Counted from the first letter of the stretch, positions 43,289 to 52,362 are shown. The stretch: DNA of 64,000 bases from Marinobacter nitratireducens (GCF_000708045.1 NZ_ANIE01000009.1:248001-312000), one strand, 5' to 3'. The notes: generated by a model not told the origin, from the sequence alone. Translations and numbers: made by a program.

Positions 43289-43717
43289 ATGGCCATTTGG
43301 ACCCGTACTCCACAGCTTGAGCAACTGGCTGAGTCCAGCCGTAACACAGCGGTTTCCCACATGGGAATCGAGTATGTGGAAATTGGTGATGATTACGTCA
43401 AGGGGCGGATGCCAGTTGATGAACGGACGGTTCAGCCCTTCGGCATTCTCCATGGCGGCGCCTCGGTTGTACTGGCGGAGACGCTGGGTAGTATGGCGGC
43501 CAATTGTTGCCTGAAGGATCCGAATACCGTTGCCGTAGGGCTCGATATTAATGCCAACCACATCCGACCGATCAGTAAAGGGTGGGTCTACGGTACGGCA
43601 AAAGCCATCCACATTGGCAGTTCGACCCAGGTCTGGGAAATTCGGCTGGAAAACGAAGAAGGCAAAACCACCTGCATTTCAAGGCTGACTATGGCAGTCA
43701 CTTCAATGCCGCGCTAG
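43289..43717 (+). CDS. ydiI: YdiI/MenI-type hotdog-fold acyl-CoA thioesterase
   Basis: 142 residues, closely like E. coli YdiI across its length: MPVDERTVQPFGILHGGAS (compare MPVDSRTKQPFGLLHGGAS), catalytic Glu in VVLAETLGSMA, and GLDINANHIRP. YdiI hydrolyses 1,4-dihydroxynaphthoyl-CoA in menaquinone synthesis and other aromatic or acyl-CoAs; no men genes are here, so a general CoA-release role is equally possible. Its last 4 bases overlap the convergent cyclase gene. Confidence 0.9.
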   Translation: MAIWTRTPQLEQLAESSRNTAVSHMGIEYVEIGDDYVKGRMPVDERTVQPFGILHGGASVVLAETLGSMAANCCLKDPNTVAVGLDINANHIRPISKGWVYGTAKAIHIGSSTQVWEIRLENEEGKTTCISRLTMAVTSMPR

Positions 43718-44679
43718 ACCCTGGTGGCGGGGTGAAGATGGATCAGATCCCTGCCCTGCTTTTTGGACTGATACATGGCTTCATCGGCCCGGGACAGAAG
43801 GCTCTCGAGGCGGGCATCCTGCTCATTCAGCGTGGCGATGCCAAAGCTGGCGGTAAAAGGGATGGCGTTCTCACGGTAGGCGATGGTGGCTTTCCGGAAT
43901 AAAAGGGATAGCCGTTGGGCCATTTCTGTTGCTTCAGTACTCCCGGTATCGGGCAGCAGAATGGCAAATTCCTCACCACCGATGCGGGCCGCGATATCGG
44001 ATTCCCGTCCTTTTTCTCTCAGCAGTTCGCCAACCCGCCGAAGTACGGCATCGCCAGCTTCATGGCCGTGACCGTCATTGATCAGTTTGAAGTGGTCAAG
44101 GTCGAACATGATGGTCGACAGTGATGTACCCTGGCGTCTCGCCTGATGCATTGCCTGCTGGCCAAACTGGAAAAAAGCGCGCCGGTTATGCAATCCGGTG
44201 AGTTCGTCTGTCATGGCCGCGGCTTCGGCTTTCTCCTGGGCGGCCTTCAGAGCCAGCTCCATCTGCTTGCGTTCGGTAATATCGGTGGCAATCTCCATGC
44301 GAACCAGACGACCGTCGGTCCAGCGAATAGCCTGGTCCCGGCACTGATACCAGCGTTGGTCGACCGTATTCTGGAACTCCCAGACATGCGGAGCGTTCGG
44401 TTCGCCTTTCTCATTCAGCAGCAGGTGATTGGTGCAGAAGCTGCAGGGGCCGTCCCCATTTTGGAGCGCACGCCAACATTTTTTGCCGTCAAAAGCGCCC
44501 CAGATGTTGCGACCGTAGGCATTCATGTAAAGCAGTTCGTAGGTGTCGAAAGTGGAGACGTAAACCAGGGCGTCCAGGTTGTCCAGAATAGCTGTTAGCC
44601 CCTCTGCGTATGAGGGAGTCGTTTCTCCACCGGAGATTGTCGCGGTGGAAATGATATTGGGGCTGCTTCCAGAGGTCAT
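43714..44679 (-). CDS. PAS-GGDEF diguanylate cyclase
   Basis: 321 residues, soluble. The N-terminal PAS domain (ILDNLDALVYVSTFDTYELL, YGRNIWG) contains a Cys-rich motif CWRALQNGDGPCSFC (three Cys), common in a PAS subgroup and possibly metal or redox sensitive, though that is inference. A linker helix leads to a GGDEF domain with IGGEEF and an intact RESD inhibitory site five residues upstream. Expected to make c-di-GMP. Transcribed alone; convergent with the thioesterase. Confidence 0.92.
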   Translation of the reverse strand: MTSGSSPNIISTATISGGETTPSYAEGLTAILDNLDALVYVSTFDTYELLYMNAYGRNIWGAFDGKKCWRALQNGDGPCSFCTNHLLLNEKGEPNAPHVWEFQNTVDQRWYQCRDQAIRWTDGRLVRMEIATDITERKQMELALKAAQEKAEAAAMTDELTGLHNRRAFFQFGQQAMHQARRQGTSLSTIMFDLDHFKLINDGHGHEAGDAVLRRVGELLREKGRESDIAARIGGEEFAILLPDTGSTEATEMAQRLSLLFRKATIAYRENAIPFTASFGIATLNEQDARLESLLSRADEAMYQSKKQGRDLIHLHPATRV

Positions 44680-44777
44680 CCGTGTATTAAATCCGGTGCT
44701 TGTTTTCTGATCAGTATACCAGTCAGTCCCGGTTTGTAATGGTCGTAATTGTATCTGTCTGGGTATTTACGGAGAAA

Positions 44778-45509
44778 TCAGAGAGATAACATACCTCTTA
44801 CTAGTGCGGCCGTGCCTGCGAGCGCTGCAATGGCGAGAATGATGGGGCGAAGGCCTTCAAAGGGCATGCGGTGGACCAGCTTTCCTGATAGCCAGAAGCC
44901 GACCAGAACGCCCGGCAGGGTGACGGCAAACAGTCTCAGCTCCCGCATACCGAGGTAACCCGATAGCAGCAACGCCGTCAGGCTGAATACGCTGGCAACC
45001 AGAAAAAACGCGGACATATTGGCGCGCACCAGCGGGCCTTTTTCATTCTGGTAGATCATGGCGATCGGCGGGCCGCCCACTGCGGTAATGGTCCCCATAT
45101 AGGTGGAGGCAGCGCCGGCGATAATGCTGTTGCGGGCATTAAGGGCGGGTTTCAGTCCTCCGATACTGAGTGCAACGCCAGCCAGGATCAAAGCCCCGAA
45201 CATCAGCTCAAACCCTTTGGTTGAAACCACCAGCAGGGTCAGCGCTGCCAGCACTGCGCCTGCAACGCCGCCACCGACTGCAAATCTCACTTCCCGGAGC
45301 CGCAGTGCCCCCCGGTTTCGTAAGAGCATCAGGATCGTAAGGATAATGGCGTTCAGCACCAGAGGCCCGGGGAGCAGCAATGGACTGATCAGAAACAGAA
45401 GCGGGGCCGATAGTGTGCCGATTCCATAACCGGCAACGCCCTGCAAGCAGGCACCAGCAAGGATCGCCAGGTTGGCGAGAAGAATCTGTACGAGTGAGAT
45501 ATCCGTCAA
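44778..45509 (-). CDS. Sulfite exporter TauE/SafE family protein
   Basis: 243 residues with about eight TM helices. The N-terminal GACLQGVAGYGIGTLSAPLLF and the second repeat AGAASTYMGTITAVGGPPIAM are the two halves of the TauE/SafE duplicated signature. Members export sulfite, sulfoacetate or other organosulfur anions; the substrate here is open. It is divergent from the ychJ-like gene across a 105-base gap. The nearby rhodanese and the far-left MBL hydrolase/SulP pair make sulfur chemistry a possible theme. Confidence 0.88.
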   Translation of the reverse strand: MTDISLVQILLANLAILAGACLQGVAGYGIGTLSAPLLFLISPLLLPGPLVLNAIILTILMLLRNRGALRLREVRFAVGGGVAGAVLAALTLLVVSTKGFELMFGALILAGVALSIGGLKPALNARNSIIAGAASTYMGTITAVGGPPIAMIYQNEKGPLVRANMSAFFLVASVFSLTALLLSGYLGMRELRLFAVTLPGVLVGFWLSGKLVHRMPFEGLRPIILAIAALAGTAALVRGMLSL

Positions 45510-45614
45510 AAGTCACCGCCTGAGTTGGGGCGTGGAGAAGCGTGATGCGGGGCGAGGTCGGTTTGATGCTGATACACTGGCGGCCCCGATTATGATCGAA
45601 ACGGCTGACGATTG

Positions 45615-46076
45615 ATGACAACGGAACTTGATGATTCCCGTCCCTGCCCATGCAATAGGGTAAGACGTTACCGCGAGTGTTGCGAGCCTTTCCATCAGGG
45701 TAACCCGGCACCATCCCCGGAAACCCTGATGCGCTCAAGGTATGCGGCATTTGTGCTTGGGCTATCCGGTTATCTGCTGGCGACCTGGCATGCCAAAACA
45801 CGGCCCGATGAGCTGGATCTCGACGGAACGCCCGCGTGGACAATGCTGCAGATACTGAGCAGCGGTGAACAGGGTGACAAAGGCCAGGTCCACTTTCGCG
45901 CCATCTATCGCACCGGCAACGGTTGGGGATACCTGGAAGAGGTGTCCGAGTTCTGTCGTGAGGGTGGTCGTTGGTATTACCTGAGTGGCAATACCAGCGA
46001 GGGCGCCCTCAAACCGGGCCGAAATGAGCCTTGCCCGTGCGGGAGTGGCCGGAAATACAAAGCCTGCTGTCTTTAG
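45615..46076 (+). CDS. ychJ: YchJ family protein with SEC-C zinc motifs
   Basis: 153 residues. It carries two Cys-rich SEC-C-type motifs, CPCNRVRRYRECCEPFHQG at the N-terminus and PCPCGSGRKYKACC at the C-terminus, around the YchJ middle domain (LMRSRYAAFVLGLSGYLLATWH, FRAIYRTGNGWGYLEEVSEF). The SEC-C motif binds zinc, as in SecA. Function of YchJ is not established. The start is ATG 45615; a TTG just before it is also in frame. Confidence 0.9.
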   Translation: MTTELDDSRPCPCNRVRRYRECCEPFHQGNPAPSPETLMRSRYAAFVLGLSGYLLATWHAKTRPDELDLDGTPAWTMLQILSSGEQGDKGQVHFRAIYRTGNGWGYLEEVSEFCREGGRWYYLSGNTSEGALKPGRNEPCPCGSGRKYKACCL

Positions 46077-46098
46077 GGAGATCCTGTTCCGGGCGCAG

Positions 46099-46479
46099 CT
46101 ACTCGAAAGAGGGAAGTTCGGGTTTAACCACGGGTTTGCCGGCCTCTTGCCAGGCGTCAAAGCCGCCGGTGATGGACTGTACATGGACATAGCCCATGTC
46201 TTTGAGGGCTTTGGCGCTCAGCGCGGCCCGACCGGACGTCTTGCAGTAGCAGACAATATTCATGTCGCGATTTTCGAACGCGGGATCATTGGTGAACTTG
46301 AACTCCAGCATGCCCCGGGAGACATTAACGGCGCCAGGGATGTGCCCGGTTCGGTATTCATCGGCATCTCGGACGTCGAGTAGCAGATCCGCACTCTTGA
46401 TCGCGTCCTCCGCCTTATCAAGCGGAACTTCCTGAATTTCTTTTTTTGCGGCTTCGACGAGGTCATGGGCTGTTTTCAT
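46099..46479 (-). CDS. Single-domain rhodanese-like sulfurtransferase
   Basis: 126 residues. The active-site loop is CYCKTSGR, with the catalytic Cys followed by the K-T-S-G-R cradle, and LLLDVRDADEYRTGHIPGAVNV is the rhodanese N-terminal motif. Cytoplasmic (no signal). AGGAGG sits just upstream of the ATG. It likely carries persulfide sulfur; partner unknown. Convergent with ychJ, 22-base gap. Confidence 0.92.
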   Translation of the reverse strand: MKTAHDLVEAAKKEIQEVPLDKAEDAIKSADLLLDVRDADEYRTGHIPGAVNVSRGMLEFKFTNDPAFENRDMNIVCYCKTSGRAALSAKALKDMGYVHVQSITGGFDAWQEAGKPVVKPELPSFE

Positions 46480-46559
46480 GGTGCCTCCTGGGCTGGGTAT
46501 TGATGATCTTTCCTGTCATAACCTTATTCCATTTCGAGTGGGTCGTCATCATAGGATGC

Positions 46560-47882
46560 TCAGGGTAGGCTGCCGAGCGCCAGGATCCTGGTCCGGAGGG
46601 CGGCTTTCTCGTCCTTCAGCGAATTGGTAATGTGGCTCGCAGCCTTGCCGAAGGCCCTCGGGGCGTGGCTACGGTAGTCGTCAATCAGGCGAATCTGAAC
46701 ACACAGATCCTGGAACTGGCCATAAAGTTCCTGACGGGATTTGATCTCTTTTAAAGCGGGTTTCCAGGCCGCCTGGTCCAGTTCCATCAGGTAGCGCAGG
46801 CGTTTCAGTTGTTTGCGCAATCGGTGGATGTCGTTATCGGGGGAATGGTGCATCAGTTCTGCGGTGCGCCGGTTGAAATCCCGGATTTTCTCTTCCACGG
46901 CTGTCCGTATTTCAAAAGCTCCAAGATGTTTCGAAAGCTTGTGCAGTTTCCTGGAATGAATCAGGTCCTCCCATACCGCTACGCTCTTCTCATAACGCTT
47001 ACCCGAAAGGCGTCTTGAAAGTCGTTTCTGTTCTTTGGCGGCTTCCGCAGAGAAGTAGTGGTGCAGTGATTGCTGTAATGGCTCGTCGTCGTGGCACAGA
47101 GCCGGGAGATCGCTGAGCAATACGTGCAGATCCCGCAGGTGACTGGTTGCCTGTGCGTGGCGCTTGAGTTGTGGAATGGACGGCGACAGCAAACGGTTTC
47201 CACTGACATCCTGAAAGGCCTCGGCCATGGCACGGCTGCGCCGGATAGCAATCCGGTACTGATGCAAAAACTCGGGGTCCAGCCCCTGAATTACGCCCGC
47301 TTCCAGCTGCCGCAAGAGGCTGAGCTGATGCTGGAGCGCTGCCGGCAATTCCGTGTCTTTTCCCTGCTTCTTCAGTTTGCGGGCGAAATGGGCATAGCTG
47401 TAATCGGCCGGAGTGAGGAATCTCTCGAGTTTGCCCTTGTGCCGGGCGACCTGCCGCCAGTGGTCAATGGGCAGCTTTATATGGATAAACGCTGCCGTAG
47501 GCAGGTGTGCGGGAGGGTGCTTCAGAAGCCAGGAGGCAAGCTCCAGCAAAGCAGGGTTATGGCCGACCAGTGCAATCCGGTCACCTTGGCTCTGACTCTC
47601 CAGCCAGCGAACAAGCCGATGCCAGTCAAAGGTGTAGAGGTCGGCCATTGTGGCTATCCGTTCTGCCGGGATGTCAGGTGGAACAATACCCTCCAGCGTA
47701 GACATGGCGCGGGTTGCATCGCTTGCGCGGACCAGGCCGTCAAAGGCCCCTTCCCGTGCCAGGGCATTTCCCAGAGGTGCCAATTGGCTTTGTCCACGAG
47801 GGTTCAACGGGCGCTCTCTGTCACTGAGCTGCTCATCGGCCCAGCTCGATTTTGCGTGGCGGATCAGGAACAGGTGTTTCAT
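46560..47882 (-). CDS. SixA-type histidine phosphatase fused to CHAD domain
   Basis: 440 residues in two parts. Residues 1-~150 are a histidine-phosphatase domain of the SixA kind: LIRHAKSSW (catalytic H9), ERPLNPRG, and the second histidine in IALVGHNPAL. Residues ~165-440 are a CHAD domain, all helical, with the two conserved repeats HQYRIAIRRSRAMAEAF and IHRLRKQLKRLRYLMEL rich in His and Arg/Lys. CHAD domains bind polyphosphate; SixA enzymes remove phosphate from phosphohistidine. The fusion suggests a polyphosphate-linked phosphatase, which is inference. Stand-alone gene between the rhodanese and the chemoreceptor. Confidence 0.9.
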   Translation of the reverse strand: MKHLFLIRHAKSSWADEQLSDRERPLNPRGQSQLAPLGNALAREGAFDGLVRASDATRAMSTLEGIVPPDIPAERIATMADLYTFDWHRLVRWLESQSQGDRIALVGHNPALLELASWLLKHPPAHLPTAAFIHIKLPIDHWRQVARHKGKLERFLTPADYSYAHFARKLKKQGKDTELPAALQHQLSLLRQLEAGVIQGLDPEFLHQYRIAIRRSRAMAEAFQDVSGNRLLSPSIPQLKRHAQATSHLRDLHVLLSDLPALCHDDEPLQQSLHHYFSAEAAKEQKRLSRRLSGKRYEKSVAVWEDLIHSRKLHKLSKHLGAFEIRTAVEEKIRDFNRRTAELMHHSPDNDIHRLRKQLKRLRYLMELDQAAWKPALKEIKSRQELYGQFQDLCVQIRLIDDYRSHAPRAFGKAASHITNSLKDEKAALRTRILALGSLP

Positions 47883-47922
47883 TGTGCTACCTTGGTACTG
47901 GTACTTTAGTCGTAATCGCCTC

Positions 47923-47949
47923 TCAAGAAGTCATGGCGTTTGCCGATAG
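47923..47949 (+). promoter_or_regulatory. Sigma-28 (FliA) promoter of the chemoreceptor gene
   Basis: TCAAGAAG, an 11-base spacer, then GCCGATAG: close to the flagellar consensus TAAAGTTT-N11-GCCGATAA, especially the GCCGATA block. It would give a leader of roughly 160 bases before the ATG at 48119. Confidence 0.6.
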
Positions 47950-48118
47950 ACTATCTGTCTGAATATAAAGAACTCATGACAATGAGTCGCCAGGGTCGGC
48001 AAGCCGGAAGACGAGCGATTGTATGCGTGTATTAACAAACTGGAACAGCTCGGCCCGGTTGTCTATGGATAATGTTGGTTCAAATACCCATAACAACCAT
48101 TCCTGAGGGCTCTTCAAC

Positions 48119-49795
48119 ATGAATTTCCTGACTCGACTGCGCATAAGGACCCGACTCTTGGTTGCGGTGCTGGTGCCCGTCCTGATAACCGCAGCCACCA
48201 TTGCCTGGATTACGATTGGCCAGATTCAGGCGAATGGCGAGATGGAGCTGAAGCGTCTCGAGGCGAGCCTGCTGGAAGCCCGGAAAACCGGGCTGAAGAA
48301 CCTTGTTGATGCCGCCAAAGCGGTGGTTCTGGAAGCCAAAGCGGACTCCTCACTTTCCGAAGACGAGGCCAAGGCAGAGGCCGCGTCGCGCTTGCGCTCC
48401 ATCCGTTTTGACAAGACCAACTACGTTTTTGCCTACACGCGGGATGTCTACAATCTGGCCTATGCACCGGATCCCTCGAAAGAAGGGCCCACGGCTAACC
48501 CGGTTGTTCGCAAGCTGGTGGGAAATCTGTTCAAAGCGGCCGGCTCCGATGGTTATTTCGCCTATGAATGGGTGAACCCGGCTTCCGGTAACGATGAACC
48601 CAAGGTTTCCTATTCCACCACCATCCCGGGTTGGGACTGGATGATTGGCGCTGGTGTCTACGTGACGGACATCGAAAAGCAGGTTGCTGCGGCGCGCGCG
48701 GACATTGAGGCACAGACCGCCTCAACCCTCGGTTTCGTTTTTGTTGTCACCGCGGTTGTTGTAGTGGTTTCACTGCTGATTGGCGTTGTTGTCGGTCGCA
48801 CCGTCACCAAACCACTGAAAAATGTCAGCGATATGATGCAAGAGATTGCCGCTGGCGAGGGCGATCTGCGTCAACGTCTCCCGGAAGAGGGAACCGATGA
48901 ATTGTCCGAACTTGGCCGCCGCTTCAACGCCTTCGTGGTCAAGATCCAGAACACCATCCGTGAAGTGGGCTCGACAACGGATCAGGTGGCCTCGGCTGCT
49001 GAAGAGTTGAGCCGGGTGGCCAACGAAACCCGCTCGTCGGTTCAGGAACAGGGCACCGAAACGGATCAGATTGCCTCTGCCATCAACGAAATGGCGGCCA
49101 CGATCCAACAGATTTCCGGCAATGCCAATGAAGTTGAGGGCGCTGCCTCTGATGCAGACCGAGTGGCTCGGGAAGGTGGAGCGACCATCACCAGTGCCCA
49201 GGCGGCGGTGAACAAGCTGTCCGAGGAGATCCAGGACAGTGCCAGCAGCATTGATGCCCTGGCTGAGAAATCCAATGACATCCAGCAGGTTCTGGATGTT
49301 ATCCATGCCGTCACGGAACAAACCAATCTGTTGGCGCTCAATGCGGCCATTGAGGCGGCCCGGGCAGGGGAACATGGTCGAGGTTTCTCGGTGGTTGCCG
49401 ATGAGGTTCGGCAGCTGGCAAAGAGAAGCGCTGAGTCCGCTGACCAGATCCGAGAGATGATTGATGGTTTTGTTGCCGAGTCACGGGCGGCTGTGGAGCG
49501 GATGAACAACTCCCGTGATCGCTCCTCCGAGACCGTTGAGCGCATCAATCACGCCACCAGTGCGCTGGGTACGATCGAGACATCGGTTGGCCAGATTCAC
49601 GATCAGGTGACCCAGATCGCGACGGCAGCGGAACAGCAGAGCCAGGTGGCAGAGGAAATTAATCAGAACGTGGTGCGGATCGTCGACGCTGCCCAGCGCA
49701 GTGACACCGGTGTCACCCAGACCAACGAAGCCAGCCAGGAACTGGCACGGTTGGGTGAGAGCCTCAGAGAGCTGGTCGCGCAGTTCAAGGTCTGA
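48119..49795 (+). CDS. Methyl-accepting chemotaxis protein with Cache sensor
   Basis: 558 residues: TM1 ([19 protein letters not shown]), a periplasmic single-Cache domain (sCache_2 type, with [14 protein letters not shown] and [15 protein letters not shown]), TM2 ([20 protein letters not shown]), HAMP (residues ~225-275), and the signalling hairpin with the invariant [19 protein letters not shown] tip. sCache_2 receptors commonly sense short organic acids. No CheR-binding pentapeptide at the C-terminus. Its stop directly abuts the end of the convergent Hpt-REC-REC gene. Confidence 0.94.
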   Translation: MNFLTRLRIRTRLLVAVLVPVLITAATIAWITIGQIQANGEMELKRLEASLLEARKTGLKNLVDAAKAVVLEAKADSSLSEDEAKAEAASRLRSIRFDKTNYVFAYTRDVYNLAYAPDPSKEGPTANPVVRKLVGNLFKAAGSDGYFAYEWVNPASGNDEPKVSYSTTIPGWDWMIGAGVYVTDIEKQVAAARADIEAQTASTLGFVFVVTAVVVVVSLLIGVVVGRTVTKPLKNVSDMMQEIAAGEGDLRQRLPEEGTDELSELGRRFNAFVVKIQNTIREVGSTTDQVASAAEELSRVANETRSSVQEQGTETDQIASAINEMAATIQQISGNANEVEGAASDADRVAREGGATITSAQAAVNKLSEEIQDSASSIDALAEKSNDIQQVLDVIHAVTEQTNLLALNAAIEAARAGEHGRGFSVVADEVRQLAKRSAESADQIREMIDGFVAESRAAVERMNNSRDRSSETVERINHATSALGTIETSVGQIHDQVTQIATAAEQQSQVAEEINQNVVRIVDAAQRSDTGVTQTNEASQELARLGESLRELVAQFKV

Positions 49796-50980
49796 TTACG
49801 ACCGCCGGTTACGGTTCATTTGCTCCCTTAGCCGGCGGGAGCGTCTGGCCCGGGCAATGAGGCTGGTGAGCAGGTAATCCTGCTCGCATGGCTTCGTAAT
49901 GAAGTCATCCCCTCCCAGCGCAGTGCCGATCACTTTCTGATCCGGACTGGATTCTGTGGTCAGAAATACAATGGGCACCGCGTCAAACTGCCAGTCCTGG
50001 CGAAGTACGGAGGCCAGCTCGCTGCCGGATATTTCCGGCATCAACATGTCCAGCATGATCACGTCTGGGTCGAACTCGTGCGCTGCTTCCAGGGTTTCGA
50101 AGGGATCGCTGACCGAGCGTACCTTCAAGCCAGCATGTTCCAGCGTCAGCCTGTTTGCTTCCAGCACACTCTCCTCATCGTCCACCATCAGTACCCGGAG
50201 CGCCGGAGAGTCTTTCCGCTGGACATGCTCATCGGCAAGCTGAAGCAGATCCTCCCGCGAGATCGGCTTAGTCAGATACTGGGTCGCGCCCGCTCTCAGT
50301 GCCGCCAGTCGCGATTTCATGTCGCTTTGTGCCGACAGAAATGCCACGGGTGGCAGGCGCCCGAGCTTTTGTGACAGGAAGTGGATAATGCGGGTGCCGG
50401 CCGAGACATCATTGCCAAAATGGACGTCCATGATAATCAGGTCCGGTCTGGGCAGGACCTCGAAGGTGTCGCCATAGACCGAGGCAGACATGAACAGCTC
50501 CGTATCAAAACCGGCATCCCTGAGCCACGATAGCATCTGATCGGCATCTGGCTCATTGTCCTCAACGAGATGAATCTTGCCGGTTCCGCGTCCCGGCAGT
50601 GTCGGGACATCCGAAGAGGTACCGACATCCCCCTGACGCATACTCTGGACCAGCTGCAGCATGGTGTCCCGCTGTAAGACCGGATCCGTGGACGAGTGGT
50701 CGAACCAGCGGTCGATGATGGATTGCAGCTTTTGGGCTTCCTCCGATATTCGCCCCAGGCCCAGGGTGCCCGCCGATCCGGCAAGCGAATGTGCCTCCTG
50801 ATAGACGAGGTTGAGCTGGGACTGAACGTTAGCGTTATCCTCCCGGTAAAAACCATCCACCGGTATGGCGAAAACCAGGCTTTCCAGCCGGTCGAGCTTT
50901 TCCGGTAGCTTTTCCAGGTATCGTGTACGAAGCGTGTCCAGTTGCTCTCGATATGTCTCTTGAGAGTCTTTGTTGTCCAT
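49796..50980 (-). CDS. Hpt-REC-REC phosphorelay protein without kinase domain
   Basis: 394 residues from ATG 50980 (MDNKDSQ); the frame is open to 51046. An Hpt domain at the N-terminus has the phospho-histidine in EAHSLAGSAGTLGLGRI. Receiver 1 (LVEDNEPDADQM, Asp in LIIMDVHFG, Lys in YLTKPIS) and receiver 2 (LMVDDEESVLEAN, Asp in VIMLDMLMPEISG, Lys in FITKPCE) both have full active sites. There is no kinase, output or DNA-binding domain, so it must exchange phosphate with other proteins. It ends against the chemoreceptor gene on the opposite strand. Confidence 0.9.
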   Translation of the reverse strand: MDNKDSQETYREQLDTLRTRYLEKLPEKLDRLESLVFAIPVDGFYREDNANVQSQLNLVYQEAHSLAGSAGTLGLGRISEEAQKLQSIIDRWFDHSSTDPVLQRDTMLQLVQSMRQGDVGTSSDVPTLPGRGTGKIHLVEDNEPDADQMLSWLRDAGFDTELFMSASVYGDTFEVLPRPDLIIMDVHFGNDVSAGTRIIHFLSQKLGRLPPVAFLSAQSDMKSRLAALRAGATQYLTKPISREDLLQLADEHVQRKDSPALRVLMVDDEESVLEANRLTLEHAGLKVRSVSDPFETLEAAHEFDPDVIMLDMLMPEISGSELASVLRQDWQFDAVPIVFLTTESSPDQKVIGTALGGDDFITKPCEQDYLLTSLIARARRSRRLREQMNRNRRS

Positions 50981-51079
50981 GTGCACGGTCCTGTTCGTCA
51001 GACAACAAGAAAGAGTCCTATTTACCCATAGAACATAGTGCAACACCGTGGGCTAAGCCAGTATGTATTCACCCTCTTG

Positions 51080-51122
51080 GCTTGCAGGGGAGTGGCAAGC
51101 TAGTATGAGTGCGCTTTAGCGC
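51080..51122. repeat. Two inverted repeats upstream of the TRAP binding-protein gene
   Basis: GCTTGC (51080-51085) and GCAAGC (51095-51100) form a perfect arm pair with a 9-base gap. GCGC-TTTA-GCGC follows at 51111-51122. Both lie 30-70 bases before the ATG and neither has a T-run, so an operator is more likely than a terminator. Confidence 0.5.
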
Positions 51123-51150
51123 TAACCCGAATGAAATAACAACCTGATAA

Positions 51151-52230
51151 ATGGTGCCAACAATGATGACTCGTCTGTTCAGAGTGGCAGTGGCGACCCT
51201 GGCATTTTCCGTCAGTTCGCTCAGCCTGGCAGCTGACAACTTTACTTTGCGCCTTGCGCAGACCTGGGGACCTAATTCGCCGATTCTCGGTGAGACTGTT
51301 CAGCACATGGCCGATATGGCCGAGACCATGTCTAATGGTCGCCTGAAGATCCGCATCGATGCGTCCAACAAGCACAAAGCGCCTTTCGGAATTTTCGACA
51401 TGGTGCGTAACGGCCAGTACGACATGGGCCACACCGCGTCCTATTATTACAAGGGCACGATTCCGAACGCCATGTACTTCACCACCGTCCCGTTTGGCAT
51501 GACCGCGCCGGAGCAGTACGCCTGGTTCTACTATGGCGACGGCATGGAGCTGATGCAGAAGGTCTATAAACCTTTCGGCTTGCTGTCCTTCCCTGGTGGC
51601 AACACCGGCAACCAGATGGGTGGCTGGTTCCGCAAGGAGATCAATTCCGTGGATGATCTCAAGGGCCTTAAAATGCGGACGCCCGGGTTTGCCGGGGAGG
51701 TCATGTCCGAGCTGGGTGTGGCCGTCACCAACCTGCCTCCCGGAGAGCTGTATACCGCCCTGGAACGGAACACGATCGATGCCCTGGAATGGGTTGGCCC
51801 AGCATTGGATTTCCCGATGGGCTTCCATCAGATTGCCAAGTATTACTATTCCGGCTGGCAGGAGCCAGGTGCCGAGGTGCAGTTTTTGGTAAACGAGAAG
51901 ACCTGGAACAAGCTGCCTGCGGACCTGCAGGAGATCCTCCGGGTGGCCATGCGCACAGCCGCGTATGATATGTACATCCAGAGCACCCACGAGAGTGGTG
52001 TGGCCTGGGCGAACATGAAGGAAGAATATCCGGACGTCACCCACAAAGTGTTCCCGCCGGAAGTCATCGAGGCTCTGCGCGCAGCTACTCACAAATTGCT
52101 GGAACAGGAAGCTCAAAAAGACGAGCTGGCACGGGAAATCATTACCTCCCAGCGTGACTACCTCAAACAGGTTCGCCAGTGGACCAATATTTCCGATAAG
52201 GCCTATCTCGACAGTGTTGCCGGTCAGTAA
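51151..52230 (+). CDS. TRAP transporter substrate-binding protein DctP (TakP-like)
   Basis: 359 residues with a signal peptide (RVAVATLAFSVSSLSLAADN). The DctP core includes SNGRLKIRIDASNKHKAPF, the carboxylate-binding Arg in LKMRTPGFAGEVMSELG, and ALERNTIDALEWVGPALD. The MGGWFRKEI segment recalls TakP, a keto-acid binder; this is a tentative match. No small (DctQ) or large (DctM) permease gene follows: the terminator at 52273 ends the transcript. Second ATG at 51163 is an alternative start. Confidence 0.88.
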   Translation: MVPTMMTRLFRVAVATLAFSVSSLSLAADNFTLRLAQTWGPNSPILGETVQHMADMAETMSNGRLKIRIDASNKHKAPFGIFDMVRNGQYDMGHTASYYYKGTIPNAMYFTTVPFGMTAPEQYAWFYYGDGMELMQKVYKPFGLLSFPGGNTGNQMGGWFRKEINSVDDLKGLKMRTPGFAGEVMSELGVAVTNLPPGELYTALERNTIDALEWVGPALDFPMGFHQIAKYYYSGWQEPGAEVQFLVNEKTWNKLPADLQEILRVAMRTAAYDMYIQSTHESGVAWANMKEEYPDVTHKVFPPEVIEALRAATHKLLEQEAQKDELAREIITSQRDYLKQVRQWTNISDKAYLDSVAGQ

Positions 52231-52272
52231 CCGGTTGACCTGAACCATTGCCTGTAAAAGGGCGCAAGAACA

Positions 52273-52314
52273 AGAGGCGTCAGGATAATCCGAATCCTGG
52301 CGCCTCTTTTTGTT
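52273..52314 (+). terminator. Rho-independent terminator after dctP
   Basis: AGAGGCGTCAGGAT (52273-52286) pairs with ATCCTGGCGCCTCT (52294-52307), one T-G wobble, followed by a run of T. It isolates dctP from the polyamine operon. Confidence 0.93.
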
Positions 52315-52362
52315 TGCGGATGTTTCTGGAAAAATAGCCACCTTATCCATCGGGCAGGGCCT

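Noticed and set aside
47091-47909. 272-codon plus-strand frame opposite the SixA-CHAD gene
   Set aside because: Shadow frame with no recognisable domain; the minus-strand protein has complete phosphatase and CHAD motifs.
51094-51110. Sigma-54 promoter candidate TGGCAAG upstream of dctP
   Set aside because: The -12 position reads TATGA, without the essential GC, so it fails the consensus.
51100-52350. Long open frame on the minus strand (416 codons) opposite dctP
   Set aside because: It mirrors the codon pattern of the real dctP gene, has no recognisable motif and no ribosome site. The plus strand protein has a signal peptide and full DctP core.
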